This document shows, piece after piece, positions 16,718 to 24,055 of a DNA stretch of 50,272 bases (position 1 is its first letter; each line of letters opens with the position of its first letter). The notes under the pieces are model-generated. The model saw only the letters and a program-made list of their open reading frames with translations. It was not told the origin of the DNA and searched no databases. A program made the translations under genes and the position numbers. This stretch comes from a virus. The stretch spans positions 1-50,272 of the IMG/VR virus record IMGVR_UViG_3300048834_000579; one strand, written 5' to 3'.

Positions 16718-18625
16718 TTGGCCTACGCCAACGGGTACGGGTATCGGGCCACCTGTACGGTGGACGAATCGCTGGTCAGCGGCTCTGCCGACCTGACCGA
16801 CTTTCCCGTACTCGTGAGTGTCACCAGTAACGACCTCAAGAGCGTCGCGAACGGTGGCAAGGTGGAATCGGGGTCAGGGTACGATATCCGATTCGAGACA
16901 ACGGGCGGGACCAAACTCGACCACGAGTTTGAGTCGTGGTCCGCCACCACGGGGGCGTTGCTGGCGTGGGTCCGCATCCCCACGCTGTCGTACAACGTAG
17001 ACACCGACTTCTACCTCTACATCGGCAAGAGCGGCCTCGGGTCCACCGAGGCGAATCCGACCGGGGTCTGGGGTAGCCAGTACCTCGGCGTCTGGCACCT
17101 CTCGGACGGCGCCACGCTCAGTGGTGCGGATTCGACCAGCGCGGCGCGAAACGGCACGCTCACGAATACGCCCACTGCCGTCACGGGGCAGGTGGATGGG
17201 GCGGCGGGATTCGTTGCCGCATCAAGCAACTTCATCACGGTCCCGGCCATCGCGGCACTGGCTGGCGCATCCACCGCGAGCCTGACGGCGTGGTGCTATC
17301 GCGCGTCCAGTAGCGACAACTTGCGGATCGGGCGCACCAACGCCACGGGCGGGCGGCGGTTCGGGTGGGGGTGGGAGACCGGCGGATTCTGGACGGCAGT
17401 GGTCGAGAACGGCAGCGCCAACTATCCGAGCTTCGGGGACTCCAGTACGGGCTGGCATCATTTCGCCCTGACGTTCGACGGCACCCTCGGAACCGCGAGC
17501 GCCAGGGTCAAGGCGTATAAGGACGGCGCGAGCAAGACGCTCTCGGGTGGCGGTTCGGGGAATCCGAGCACACTGAACGCGACGAGCGGCCTTGTCTTCG
17601 ACATGGGCCGCGACTTGGACGGCGGGGCGCGGTACTCCACGGGCCGCTTGGACGAGGTGCGCCTCTATTCGACCACGATCTCGCCAGACTGGATCACCAC
17701 CGAATACAACTCCACGGTGGACCCCGCCACCTTCTGCGCGGTCGGGACGTTCGACCCGGATGTCAGTGAGGCAACCGGCACCGGCTCTGGTAGCGCGAGC
17801 GTCGGCGGGTCCGGCACTGCAACGGTGGCCGTGTCGGCTGCTGGCTCGGGATCGTTCACCGTCGCGGGGAGCGGTACGGCGGTTGTGGCGATTGCTGCGA
17901 CCGGCTCCGGTGGGTTTACGGCGGGCGGATCCGGTGCCGCCACGATCCCGATCACCGCCGCAGGGGCCGGTAGCGTCACCGTGTCTGGCTCGGCAACGGC
18001 CACCGTGGGCGACCCTCCGGTGGACGCCGTTGGGTCTGGTGGGTTCACCGTCACGGGCTCGGGTACCGCGACCGTTGCGGTCACGGCAACGGGGTCCGGT
18101 TCGTTCACGGTCACCGGATCTGGTGAAGCGATTGCCGGATTCACGCCCGCGATTGCCACCGGCTCGGGTGGGTTCACCGTGGGTGGGGCTGGTACCGCGA
18201 CCGTACTCGTCACCGCCACCGGCTCGGGATCTGCCACGGTCACCGGAAGCGGCACCGCAACGATTCCCGTCACCGCCGCTGGCTCCGGTGGGTTTACGGT
18301 GGGCGGCACGGGCGAAGCAATTAGCGGGTTCACCCCGGCCATCGCGACGGGGTCTGGTGGGTTCACCGTCTCCGGATCGGCCACGGCCACGGTCCTCGTC
18401 CAAGGCAACGCGGTCGGGATCTTCGTCGTGGGCGGGTCCGGCCTCGCCACGGTCCCGGTGCTCGCGGTTGGTGCGGGATCCTTTGCGGTCGCGGGCTCAG
18501 GCACCGCGCTCGCCACGTTCGGCGTTCCGCCGTCCACCGCCTTCCTCGTGACCAGGCTCTCCGGTGCCCGCACGCTGGTGGAACGCCGCACCGCCCACCG
18601 CACCACGATTGAACGGAGGACGTGA
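16718..18625 (+). CDS. DUF2341/LamG-like adhesin with Gly-Ser beta-repeat array
   Basis: Encodes 635 residues, with TTG at 16718 immediately after the previous stop. Residues ~1-110 resemble DUF2341 (DFPVLVSVTS, GYDIRFETTGGTKLDHEFES). Residues ~115-330 resemble a LamG/concanavalin lectin (LGVWHLSDGA, WHHFALTFDG, LDEVRLYSTT). Residues ~350-603 form about 12 imperfect ~20-residue repeats. The C-terminus is basic (RTLVERRTAHRTTIERR). This suits a fibre or receptor-binding protein with a lectin head and a repetitive shaft. It has no signal peptide. Confidence 0.72.
   Translation: MAYANGYGYRATCTVDESLVSGSADLTDFPVLVSVTSNDLKSVANGGKVESGSGYDIRFETTGGTKLDHEFESWSATTGALLAWVRIPTLSYNVDTDFYLYIGKSGLGSTEANPTGVWGSQYLGVWHLSDGATLSGADSTSAARNGTLTNTPTAVTGQVDGAAGFVAASSNFITVPAIAALAGASTASLTAWCYRASSSDNLRIGRTNATGGRRFGWGWETGGFWTAVVENGSANYPSFGDSSTGWHHFALTFDGTLGTASARVKAYKDGASKTLSGGGSGNPSTLNATSGLVFDMGRDLDGGARYSTGRLDEVRLYSTTISPDWITTEYNSTVDPATFCAVGTFDPDVSEATGTGSGSASVGGSGTATVAVSAAGSGSFTVAGSGTAVVAIAATGSGGFTAGGSGAATIPITAAGAGSVTVSGSATATVGDPPVDAVGSGGFTVTGSGTATVAVTATGSGSFTVTGSGEAIAGFTPAIATGSGGFTVGGAGTATVLVTATGSGSATVTGSGTATIPVTAAGSGGFTVGGTGEAISGFTPAIATGSGGFTVSGSATATVLVQGNAVGIFVVGGSGLATVPVLAVGAGSFAVAGSGTALATFGVPPSTAFLVTRLSGARTLVERRTAHRTTIERRT
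17766..18525 (+). repeat. Coding tandem repeats, ~12 units of ~60 bp
   Basis: Units follow the pattern G-S-G-(S/G)-F-T-V-x-G-S-G-T-A-T-V plus 3-8 variable residues. Two units carry an A-G-F-T-P-A-I-A-T type spacer at regular positions. Nucleotide divergence between units suggests an old array with occasional segmental copying. Copy number could vary between relatives. Confidence 0.8.
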
Positions 18626-18960
18626 TGCAGGAAGTCTATCTCGACAACGACGTGGAGTTTGAGTATCGGCTCCGCCGCAAGGCCACCACGACCGGCACGC
18701 TGTCGGCCGCGACGGGCGTCTCCAGTATCACGGTGCACTACGCGCTGACGGATGGCGGGGAGGCCATCGCGGGCACGTCGACGGCGCTCTCCGAACGGAG
18801 CGCGACCCCCGGCCTCTACTTCGGCATCCTCGACAAGGCCGCGCTCAACACGGCGCTCGGCGATCTCGTCAACACGCGGGTCTACGAAGTGTTCGTCGTG
18901 GATGGCGACAGCGAGACCAGCGAGCCGGTCCTCGTCAAGGGTAGTCGGCGGCCCGCGTGA
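18625..18960 (+). CDS. Hypothetical protein after the fibre gene
   Basis: Encodes 111 residues from ATG at 18625, inside a TGATG overlap and preceded by GGAGG. A GTG at 18622 is also possible. It is beta-rich (SSITVHYALTDGGEAIAGTS, VYEVFVVDGD), like small fibre-associated or baseplate proteins. Coupling to the fibre gene suggests a fibre cap or assembly partner, but this is inference. Confidence 0.62.
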   Translation: MQEVYLDNDVEFEYRLRRKATTTGTLSAATGVSSITVHYALTDGGEAIAGTSTALSERSATPGLYFGILDKAALNTALGDLVNTRVYEVFVVDGDSETSEPVLVKGSRRPA

Positions 18961-19328
18961 CGGCGCTCGGCAGGACAACGGCGTGCTCGAAGTGCCGCAA
19001 GGCAGTGGGTCCGCGAGCGCATCGCTACTGCCTCGAGTGTCACGCTGCCTATATGCGAGAGTGGCGGAAGACGCACCGCCCGACACCCGAGCAGCGCCGG
19101 AAGTCGCTCGCCCGGTCCTACGCCAACGTGTATCTCAATCGAGGCAAGATCGAGCGAAAGCCCTGCGAGGAGTGCGGTGAGGTGAAGTCACAAATGCACC
19201 ACGCCGACTACCGCCTTCCCCTTGACGTGAAGTGGTTGTGCCGACGGTGCCACGCGATCGAACATGGCGCGGCAAACTTCCGGACGGATATCGGTCGCCA
19301 CGCCGAGCCACTGCGGAAGGCCGCATGA
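18957..19328 (+). CDS. Zinc-binding HNH-like protein
   Basis: Encodes 123 residues, GTG start. Cys pairs occur at ACSKC and YCLEC near the N-terminus. A second zinc site is C-E-E-C with M-H-H-A-D-Y and L-C-R-R-C-H at about residues 65-105. The H-H-x-D plus C-x2-C-H arrangement is that of compact HNH nucleases found in phages. It could be a homing-type nuclease inserted into the late operon or a DNA-binding protein. The central His and final His are present, so activity is possible. Confidence 0.65.
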   Translation: MTALGRTTACSKCRKAVGPRAHRYCLECHAAYMREWRKTHRPTPEQRRKSLARSYANVYLNRGKIERKPCEECGEVKSQMHHADYRLPLDVKWLCRRCHAIEHGAANFRTDIGRHAEPLRKAA

Positions 19329-19945
19329 GTCGACGCGCATGGTGGCAGGATGGGCTCCTCTTACTCGGTGCCGCCCTCCTCCTGGTGGGGTTGGGGGCCA
19401 TTGTCGGCGGGGCACTGGAAAGCAAGCAGGCGGCGAAGCGGGCCGCCGCGTTGGCGGTGCAATCCGATTCTGCACGGGCCGAATGGTATCGGGCGGTGGC
19501 GCGGCTTGCCGTTGATGTGGAGAATCGTGAAACATTGCGTTTGGCTGCCGAAGCCCGCGCGAAAGCCGCCGAGGGGAAGGCCGGGGTCGCGGCTCGGGAG
19601 ACCGCTACGATCCGACAGGAGCTCGCCGCAGCCGTCACCGCCGCCGACTCGCTGGCGACCTACCCGCCCCTCGTGGACGCGCTCACCCGGCAGGTGGTCG
19701 CCCTCGACTCGTCACGCACCGCCTACCGGGACGCGCTGGCCGCGAGTGTCGAGGCGTCGGGGGTACTCCGCGCTCGCATCGCCGTGGACTCGCTGGCCCT
19801 GCATGACGCACGGCGGGCGCTCGCGAAGGCGATCACGGTCACCCCGGACAAGCCATCCCGCTGGGCCTGTGTCGCGGGCATCACGGTGGCGACGGGGATC
19901 CGCACCGGGGCCGGCGTCGGCTTCACCTGTGGGCGGAGGGTCTGA
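19325..19945 (+). CDS. Spanin-like (Rz-type) membrane coiled-coil protein
   Basis: Encodes 206 residues from ATG at 19325 (ATGA overlap). One N-terminal membrane segment (LLLLGAALLLVGLGAIVGGAL) is followed by ~130 residues of Ala/Arg/Glu-rich helix and a short C-terminus with two Cys. This is the topology of inner-membrane spanins that bridge the periplasm and destroy the outer membrane at lysis. No embedded Rz1-like gene was evident. It is the last gene of the rightward late operon. Confidence 0.6.
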   Translation: MSRRAWWQDGLLLLGAALLLVGLGAIVGGALESKQAAKRAAALAVQSDSARAEWYRAVARLAVDVENRETLRLAAEARAKAAEGKAGVAARETATIRQELAAAVTAADSLATYPPLVDALTRQVVALDSSRTAYRDALAASVEASGVLRARIAVDSLALHDARRALAKAITVTPDKPSRWACVAGITVATGIRTGAGVGFTCGRRV

Positions 19946-20060
19946 TGGTCCGAGTCCATCCCTTCTCGCGTCGGCCCCGGCCTCGCCGATAGTCCCTCCT
20001 CCCGGCCTCGGAACCGGGATCGCCCCGCACGACTGCCCGCGCACACCGCCTGCCACGCCG

Positions 20061-20084
20061 CGCCCCGGTCACCATGACGGGGCG
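20061..20084. terminator. Hairpin between convergent operons
   Basis: CGCCCCG and GTCA pair with TGAC and GGGGCG around a CCA loop, with one unpaired G. It lies between the rightward late operon (ends 19945) and the leftward cargo operon (ends 20093). There is no good T run on either strand, so it may act with Rho or as a weak two-way terminator. Confidence 0.55.
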
Positions 20085-20092
20085 TTGGTGAC

Positions 20093-20515
20093 TCAGGTCG
20101 GGCCCCGGAATCCCTTGAGGAAGCGCATCTCAATGACGATGCCTTTTCCCTCCTCGACTTGCTTGCCCGGAAAGAGCTCAACTCGCGGAGGCTCACCCTG
20201 AACCTTGGGGCGCAACTCGCGCCCGTAGAATAGGCGGTCCTCGCGAAGCCAGTCCGGCGCTCGCGCGGGTACAGAGTCAGCGCTCCGGATCTGCCAGTAC
20301 GTGTAGGGCTCCACTGCTACCTCCCGGTTGCCTGAGGATTGAGCCGCTACCGGTCGTCGCTGGTCTGGCTCTGTTGATGTACTCGGGGTCCCGATCCTGC
20401 ATGTTTTCGTGGCAGCAATGCAGGTCCGGCCACACGGGATGCCCTTCTTGCAGTTCTGCGCTGCGAGTGGAGCGGCAGCGAAGAGGAGCACGAGCGAGAG
20501 AAGCCGTATCCTCAT
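20093..20515 (-). CDS. Secreted small Cys-containing protein (cargo)
   Basis: Encodes 140 residues. A clear signal peptide (LLSLVLLFAAAPLAAQ) is followed by a Cys-rich motif C-K-K-G-I-P-C-G-x-T-C-I-A-A-x-K-T-C, then ~90 residues ending in a basic segment. I have the impression that this Cys motif recurs in secreted proteins of Gemmatimonadota, but I cannot check. It is the last gene of a four-gene leftward operon next to the repressor, the usual place for genes expressed in the lysogen. Expected location is the periplasm or cell surface. Confidence 0.7.
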   Translation of the reverse strand: MRIRLLSLVLLFAAAPLAAQNCKKGIPCGRTCIAATKTCRIGTPSTSTEPDQRRPVAAQSSGNREVAVEPYTYWQIRSADSVPARAPDWLREDRLFYGRELRPKVQGEPPRVELFPGKQVEEGKGIVIEMRFLKGFRGPT

Positions 20516-20817
20516 GGGTCCTCCGGGTCCAATCCGCTCGCCTGCTCGCGGAGCGCGGTGGCGAGGTGCGGGTGGTTCACTGCGCGATAGAAGGCGAGCT
20601 CGAGCAGGCGCGCACGTTCGGCGTCGAAGGTTCCCCGAACTTCCACTTCATGGGCGAAGACCTCGAGGGGCTCAAGATCCAGGGAGACCAACGAATAGTC
20701 GGCGACGAACCCCGCACCAAGCACCGGCACCCAGCGCCCTGGGGGGAGGCTGGGGTAGCGTGCTTCGCGCTCGGGGAGGACGCGGGCTTCGGCTGGGAGG
20801 GCCTCCGATGTGGCCAT
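20512..20817 (-). CDS. Hypothetical cytoplasmic protein (cargo)
   Basis: Encodes 101 residues. I chose the ATG at 20815-20817 because it overlaps the upstream stop as TAATG; a longer start at 20847 would overlap that gene by 31 bases. It has mixed secondary structure (GRWVPVLGAGFVADYSLVSL, then a helix RARLLELAFYRAVNHP) and no signal. It could be a retroviral-aspartyl-protease-like fold given G-A-G-F-V-A-D-Y, but no catalytic D-T/S-G is present, so I leave the function open. Confidence 0.6.
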   Translation of the reverse strand: MATSEALPAEARVLPEREARYPSLPPGRWVPVLGAGFVADYSLVSLDLEPLEVFAHEVEVRGTFDAERARLLELAFYRAVNHPHLATALREQASGLDPEDP

Positions 20818-21203
20818 TACTTGGCCGTCAAGGTGCACCCACTCCACTCGGTCGAATTCCCAAACGCGTAGAAGCTCCTCCCGACGCAGGTCGTGCCGGT
20901 AATGCGAAGGATGTACATCGGCGGGCCGCCGCTTGGGGGGAGCCAGTCAACGCGGTAGGCCGACTCATTCCACAAGGCTGTATCTCGCACAGGGAGGTTC
21001 CCGACAACTGGTCCGGAAGTCCAATCGAGGATGATGCGCTCCGCGTTCTTGTCGAGGACTCGGAACTCCCACGGCGCCGTGACGCCAGGACCGACTCCGG
21101 TGACCTGGTAGACGCCATTCTGACGGAGCTCTTCGGGGCCGGTGGCACTATCGCCACACCCAACGGCCGCCGCGAGCACGGCGAGGCAAGTCACAATTCG
21201 CAT
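20817..21203 (-). CDS. Predicted lipoprotein (cargo)
   Basis: Encodes 128 residues. Lipobox V-T-C-L-A-V-L-A-A-A-V-G-C places the lipidated residue at Cys16, followed by G-D-S-A-T-G-P. The mature part is beta-rich (GVYQVTGVGPGV, WEFRVLDKN, MYILRITGT) with two Cys that could pair. A lysogen-expressed lipoprotein next to a repressor gene often serves superinfection exclusion or surface change. Here that is inference. Start and stop overlap neighbours (TAATG). Confidence 0.7.
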   Translation of the reverse strand: MRIVTCLAVLAAAVGCGDSATGPEELRQNGVYQVTGVGPGVTAPWEFRVLDKNAERIILDWTSGPVVGNLPVRDTALWNESAYRVDWLPPSGGPPMYILRITGTTCVGRSFYAFGNSTEWSGCTLTAK

Positions 21204-22240
21204 TATCGCTCCGAAAGAAGGGTGGTCAGGGTCGCCGCCGCGAACTCGACGCGGTCAGGGTGGATCAGAAAGTACGGGCTCCTGCCGGTCGCCTTCTCCG
21301 CGACGAAAGCGTCCGAGTACACGGCTACCGAGATGAGCGCCGATAGCCGCACGGCGAGGTTGCGGTGCTTGCCATCGAAGATCACCCGCTTGTCGGTGAT
21401 GTAAACGGTGCCGTGATCGATCTCCGTCAGTTCCTCCGAGGTCACCCGGTTGGGGACCACAGACCCGATGCGAAACCGAAGGCCCTTCGCGATGCGAATA
21501 CTCGCAACCGGTCCAGCATAGTCAACCCGCTTCGTGCGGGTCCGAACCTCCATCCACGTCGCGGATGCCTGGAAGAAGCACCGCTCGCCCTTCTGCAACT
21601 GGATGTCCGCTTCTACCGCCCTCATCTGGCCGTTCTCGATGCGCCAGAGTTCCTGAAACCGTTGAATCGCGATATCGGTCTCCGCGTCGATCGACAGGCT
21701 GATCCCAAGATCTTCGTCGAGATTCAGGTACTCCTGAATCTCTTCTGGAGACAGTCGGCGGTCAGCGGTCAACTCATTGAGCTTCCGCTGGGCCACCTGC
21801 TGAAGGATCGGGCCCCGGATGCTGAATTCCGCATCGTCGGGGATCCTGAGCGAGACCGCCAATCGGCCCAAGGCCTGCCGCTCAGTGGCAGTAAGTACGC
21901 CATCTTCGGCTGCGGCCTCCACGGCCTCGCGGTACCGGGGAGAAATCACCTGGCCGTAGATCGCAAGAATGTCACCACAACCCACGTCGAGCAGGCGCGC
22001 AAGGTCGTCGAGGTATGCAGTCTCCTCGTCAGTGATGACGTTGTCGCGCGCGATGTGGGTCAGCGCCTTAGCCCAGACGCCAACGCACACCGCTCTCGCC
22101 CGCGGACCAAGGCAACGACAGCGAAGCAAAATGTCAGCGATTGCATCGCCTGAGACTTCGCGCGGCGCCGTTTCACGTAGCAGGACCGCAATCTCTTGTT
22201 CCGCCACATCCGGGCGGGGCTTTCGGAGTAGTCGGTGCAA
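21203..22240 (-). CDS. TerB-like / PH-like domain protein (cargo)
   Basis: Encodes 345 residues from TTG at 22238-22240. Residues ~55-140 hold two acidic helical blocks (DNVITDEETAYLDDLARLLD and EDGVLTATERQALGRLA) like TerB domains. Residues ~250-340 resemble a GRAM/PH-like barrel (VTSEELTEIDHGTVYITDKR, VIFDGKHRNLAVRLSAL). TerB-type and PH-like domains are associated with stress and membrane processes, including some defence loci. The start is uncertain: no good ribosome site precedes TTG, and the frame stays open about 100 bases further upstream without ATG or GTG. An N-terminal truncation or a rare start codon is possible. Confidence 0.6.
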   Translation of the reverse strand: MHRLLRKPRPDVAEQEIAVLLRETAPREVSGDAIADILLRCRCLGPRARAVCVGVWAKALTHIARDNVITDEETAYLDDLARLLDVGCGDILAIYGQVISPRYREAVEAAAEDGVLTATERQALGRLAVSLRIPDDAEFSIRGPILQQVAQRKLNELTADRRLSPEEIQEYLNLDEDLGISLSIDAETDIAIQRFQELWRIENGQMRAVEADIQLQKGERCFFQASATWMEVRTRTKRVDYAGPVASIRIAKGLRFRIGSVVPNRVTSEELTEIDHGTVYITDKRVIFDGKHRNLAVRLSALISVAVYSDAFVAEKATGRSPYFLIHPDRVEFAAATLTTLLSER

Positions 22241-22584
22241 CAGCGGAATGCTGTCAGGCTCAGGGGCGGCTGCGTACGGGTTTGCGTTCAGAAGCGCCTC
22301 ACGGGGTGCTGTAATTGAGGATTGGTTGATCCTGTCTGGCTACCCTTCCGCTTGTACCAATTTGGCCGTATTCTATGCCATCTTCGGTCTTTGTTCGACC
22401 GGCCGCCCGGAGGGCACCTTGAAGTATCCGCACTTCTTTCGCGCCGTCGATTGCTACCCGCCCCTTGGGCTCCTCCCTGGCGACGTGGTCCGGTACGACC
22501 CAACCAGCGAACGCACTCTTGAGGTCTTCCGGCGCCTTCCCCCGAACCACGGGTCGCTACTCAACGCTGTGGAGCTCGGAGTTG
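22241..22584. promoter_or_regulatory. AT-richer region between repressor and cargo operon
   Basis: About 340 bases without a convincing gene. On the minus strand TAGAAT (around 22370-22375) is a good -10 candidate for the cargo operon, with a weak -35. On the plus strand TTGTAC and TATGCC are 16 bases apart, but no gene starts there. An 83-residue minus-strand frame exists but lacks a ribosome site and domain features. Confidence 0.4.
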
Positions 22585-23010
22585 TCACGCCTTGCGGCGG
22601 CGACCTGCTGGTTTCTCATCTTGGCCGGGAGGTTGTTCCGGAAGAAGGGGGGCCGCCTCTTCAAACGCCCCATCTACGGTTGCTTCGTGCGGACGGGGCG
22701 GCGTAGCCTCCCCCAAGGCGCCCACCAAGAGGCGGATCGCCTCCTCGATTCCAGCCCTCCTCCCGGCTGCGAAGGCCTCGCTCTCCCCTGCTGGCTCTAC
22801 GGCGGGACCGCCATCTCCGGCGACCCACCCCACTCGCACCTTGAGCGCCTTCGCTACCGCAGCCTGATACTTGGCCGGCACCTGATCCCGGTCGAACCAG
22901 CGCTGGACGCTGGATTGACCACGCCCCACCTTCTCGCCGATCACGGTCTGCGAAAGCCCTAACTCCTCCGCACGCAGCCGCAATCGGCCCGGCACCTTAG
23001 GTGTCGACAC
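22585..23010 (-). CDS. Phage repressor, XRE-type helix-turn-helix
   Basis: Encodes 141 residues from GTG at 23008-23010, preceded on the minus strand by AAGGGGG. The longer upstream frame would run through the operators. Residues ~12-55 form an HTH (RLRAEELGLSQTVIGEKVGR, then SSVQRWF), typical of lambda-cI/XRE repressors. The rest is a helical, Pro-rich tail with no LexA-like Ser/Lys protease domain, so induction cannot be by self-cleavage. It is divergent from the early operon and should repress across the shared operator region to maintain lysogeny. Confidence 0.82.
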   Translation of the reverse strand: MSTPKVPGRLRLRAEELGLSQTVIGEKVGRGQSSVQRWFDRDQVPAKYQAAVAKALKVRVGWVAGDGGPAVEPAGESEAFAAGRRAGIEEAIRLLVGALGEATPPRPHEATVDGAFEEAAPLLPEQPPGQDEKPAGRRRKA

Positions 23011-23027
23011 ACGCCCCCTTGCGCGGA

Positions 23028-23064
23028 TTACCCGCCTTGTGCATATTACCCTCGCGGCGGGTAA
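23028..23064. promoter_or_regulatory. Operator/promoter region of the lysogeny switch
   Basis: TTACCC occurs at 23028 and 23046, and its inverse GGGTAA at 23059. The longer TTACCCGCC (23028-23036) is mirrored by GGCGGGTAA (23056-23064). TTACCC-N7-GGGTAA (23046-23064) is a compact palindrome. On the minus strand TAATAT (23044-23049) can serve as -10 for the repressor gene, inside the operator. Together these suggest repressor sites controlling both directions. Confidence 0.65.
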
Positions 23065-23094
23065 CGACCCGCTCAACCCATGGAGCTCAATTAT

Positions 23095-23274
23095 ATGCAC
23101 AATCCACCCAAGGAAAACCGTAGCGGTCGCCTGAATCTCTCCCTGACGGAGACGGAACGCCGGGAATTGTCTCGGCTTGCGGCTGACGAGTCTGCCCGGC
23201 AGGGGCGCATCATCACGGTGAGCGAGTATGTCCGGCTTCGCACCTTGGCCCAGCCCGAAAAGGTCGCCGCCTGA
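23095..23274 (+). CDS. Ribbon-helix-helix regulator (Cro analogue candidate)
   Basis: Encodes 59 residues. ATG at 23095 is preferred over 23080 because GGAG at 23082 is well spaced. The sequence S-G-R-L-N-L-S-L-T-E-T-E-R-R-E-L has the strand then helix of Arc/CopG-type ribbon-helix-helix proteins, and a second helix TVSEYVRLRTL follows. It is the first gene of the rightward operon, opposite the repressor, where Cro is in lambda. It probably tunes the switch. Confidence 0.68.
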   Translation: MHNPPKENRSGRLNLSLTETERRELSRLAADESARQGRIITVSEYVRLRTLAQPEKVAA

Positions 23275-23732
23275 TGCCTACGACAACCATCGGCCGCGGC
23301 CCTCGCTACGGCAAGTCCCCGGTCGGTTTCGGGGGACAGTCCGCCATCGTCTGCCGTGCGGGGTTCTCGGAGACCACCGCGGGCGCCAAGAAGGCCCTCC
23401 AGCGGCTGCAGGAGAAGCTCACGGAACTGGCGACGATGGCGACAGTGCATCCGGAGTTGAAGGGTCGGTTGCGCCGCCTGGTCGCCCCGGTCCTGCAGGT
23501 CTTGGAGCGCGGAACACCTCTGCCCTTCTCGGCGGATCTCGTGATTGACGCGGGCCAGAGTGACCTCGCGGAGGACGCGAAGAAGCTCTTGGTCGTGGCT
23601 GATGACGAGTGCCCGAAGACGGTGGCGGAGTGGCTCGCCGCCGCGCGCCGGGCGCATGACGATCAGGCGGAAGCGATCGCGTCTGCGGAAGCGTGGTTGG
23701 CCGGGCACCGGCTGATGGGTGGTGTGCAGTGA
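23274..23732 (+). CDS. Hypothetical early protein
   Basis: Encodes 152 residues, with a TGATG overlap at its start. Not recognised. After a Gly-rich N-terminus it is helical (GAKKALQRLQEKLTELATMA, then an acidic C-terminal half with ECPKTVAEWLAAARRA). It is in the early operon between the switch and the recombination genes. Confidence 0.6.
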   Translation: MPTTTIGRGPRYGKSPVGFGGQSAIVCRAGFSETTAGAKKALQRLQEKLTELATMATVHPELKGRLRRLVAPVLQVLERGTPLPFSADLVIDAGQSDLAEDAKKLLVVADDECPKTVAEWLAAARRAHDDQAEAIASAEAWLAGHRLMGGVQ

Positions 23733-23953
23733 GCGCCCCGAACGTGACGGAAGGGCTCGACCTCCTGCTCGCCGCCCGTGACAACGCGGCAACGCAAGCG
23801 GATCGGCTCGACCAGGACGCCGAGGTGCTCGAAGTGAGGGCCGCGGCGATGCGGACGAAGGCGGCGGGGTTGCGGGAGCTCGCCAGCGTGGCCGCGCGGT
23901 ATGTCGGCCCGGGGATCGGCGAAGCAATCGCGCCGCGTGGAGCGGTGCAGTGA
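23729..23953 (+). CDS. Hypothetical early helical protein
   Basis: Encodes 74 residues from GTG at 23729 (GTGA overlap). Almost entirely helical and Ala/Arg/Asp-rich (NAATQADRLDQDAEVLEVRA), likely a coiled coil. Function unknown. Confidence 0.55.
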   Translation: MSAPNVTEGLDLLLAARDNAATQADRLDQDAEVLEVRAAAMRTKAAGLRELASVAARYVGPGIGEAIAPRGAVQ

Positions 23954-24051
23954 GCGGCCTCTCTGCCTTCGCGCTGGGCTATGTCGTTGGCGCGGCCGGC
24001 GTCGTGTTCGCGCTGTGGGCTGGCTCGAAGTGGAAGGCGTACTGGTCATAG
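23950..24051 (+). CDS. Tiny membrane protein, 33 residues
   Basis: GTG at 23950 overlaps the upstream stop (GTGA). The product has one hydrophobic helix (LSAFALGYVVGAAGVVFALW) and a basic C-terminal end (GSKWKAYWS). Coupled overlap and a clean membrane segment support a real gene. It could modulate the host membrane early in infection. Confidence 0.55.
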   Translation: MSGLSAFALGYVVGAAGVVFALWAGSKWKAYWS

Positions 24052-24055
24052 GACG

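Noticed and set aside
18957-19328. Group I intron or intein around the HNH-like gene
   Set aside because: The gene is a separate coupled ORF and neighbouring genes are intact; no intron core or intein blocks seen.
20374-21404. Plus-strand frames over the cargo operon
   Set aside because: The minus strand has signal peptides, a lipobox and coupled overlaps; the plus frames have none.
22299-22550. 83-residue minus-strand frame between repressor and cargo operon
   Set aside because: No ribosome site, no domain, and it covers the likely cargo promoter.
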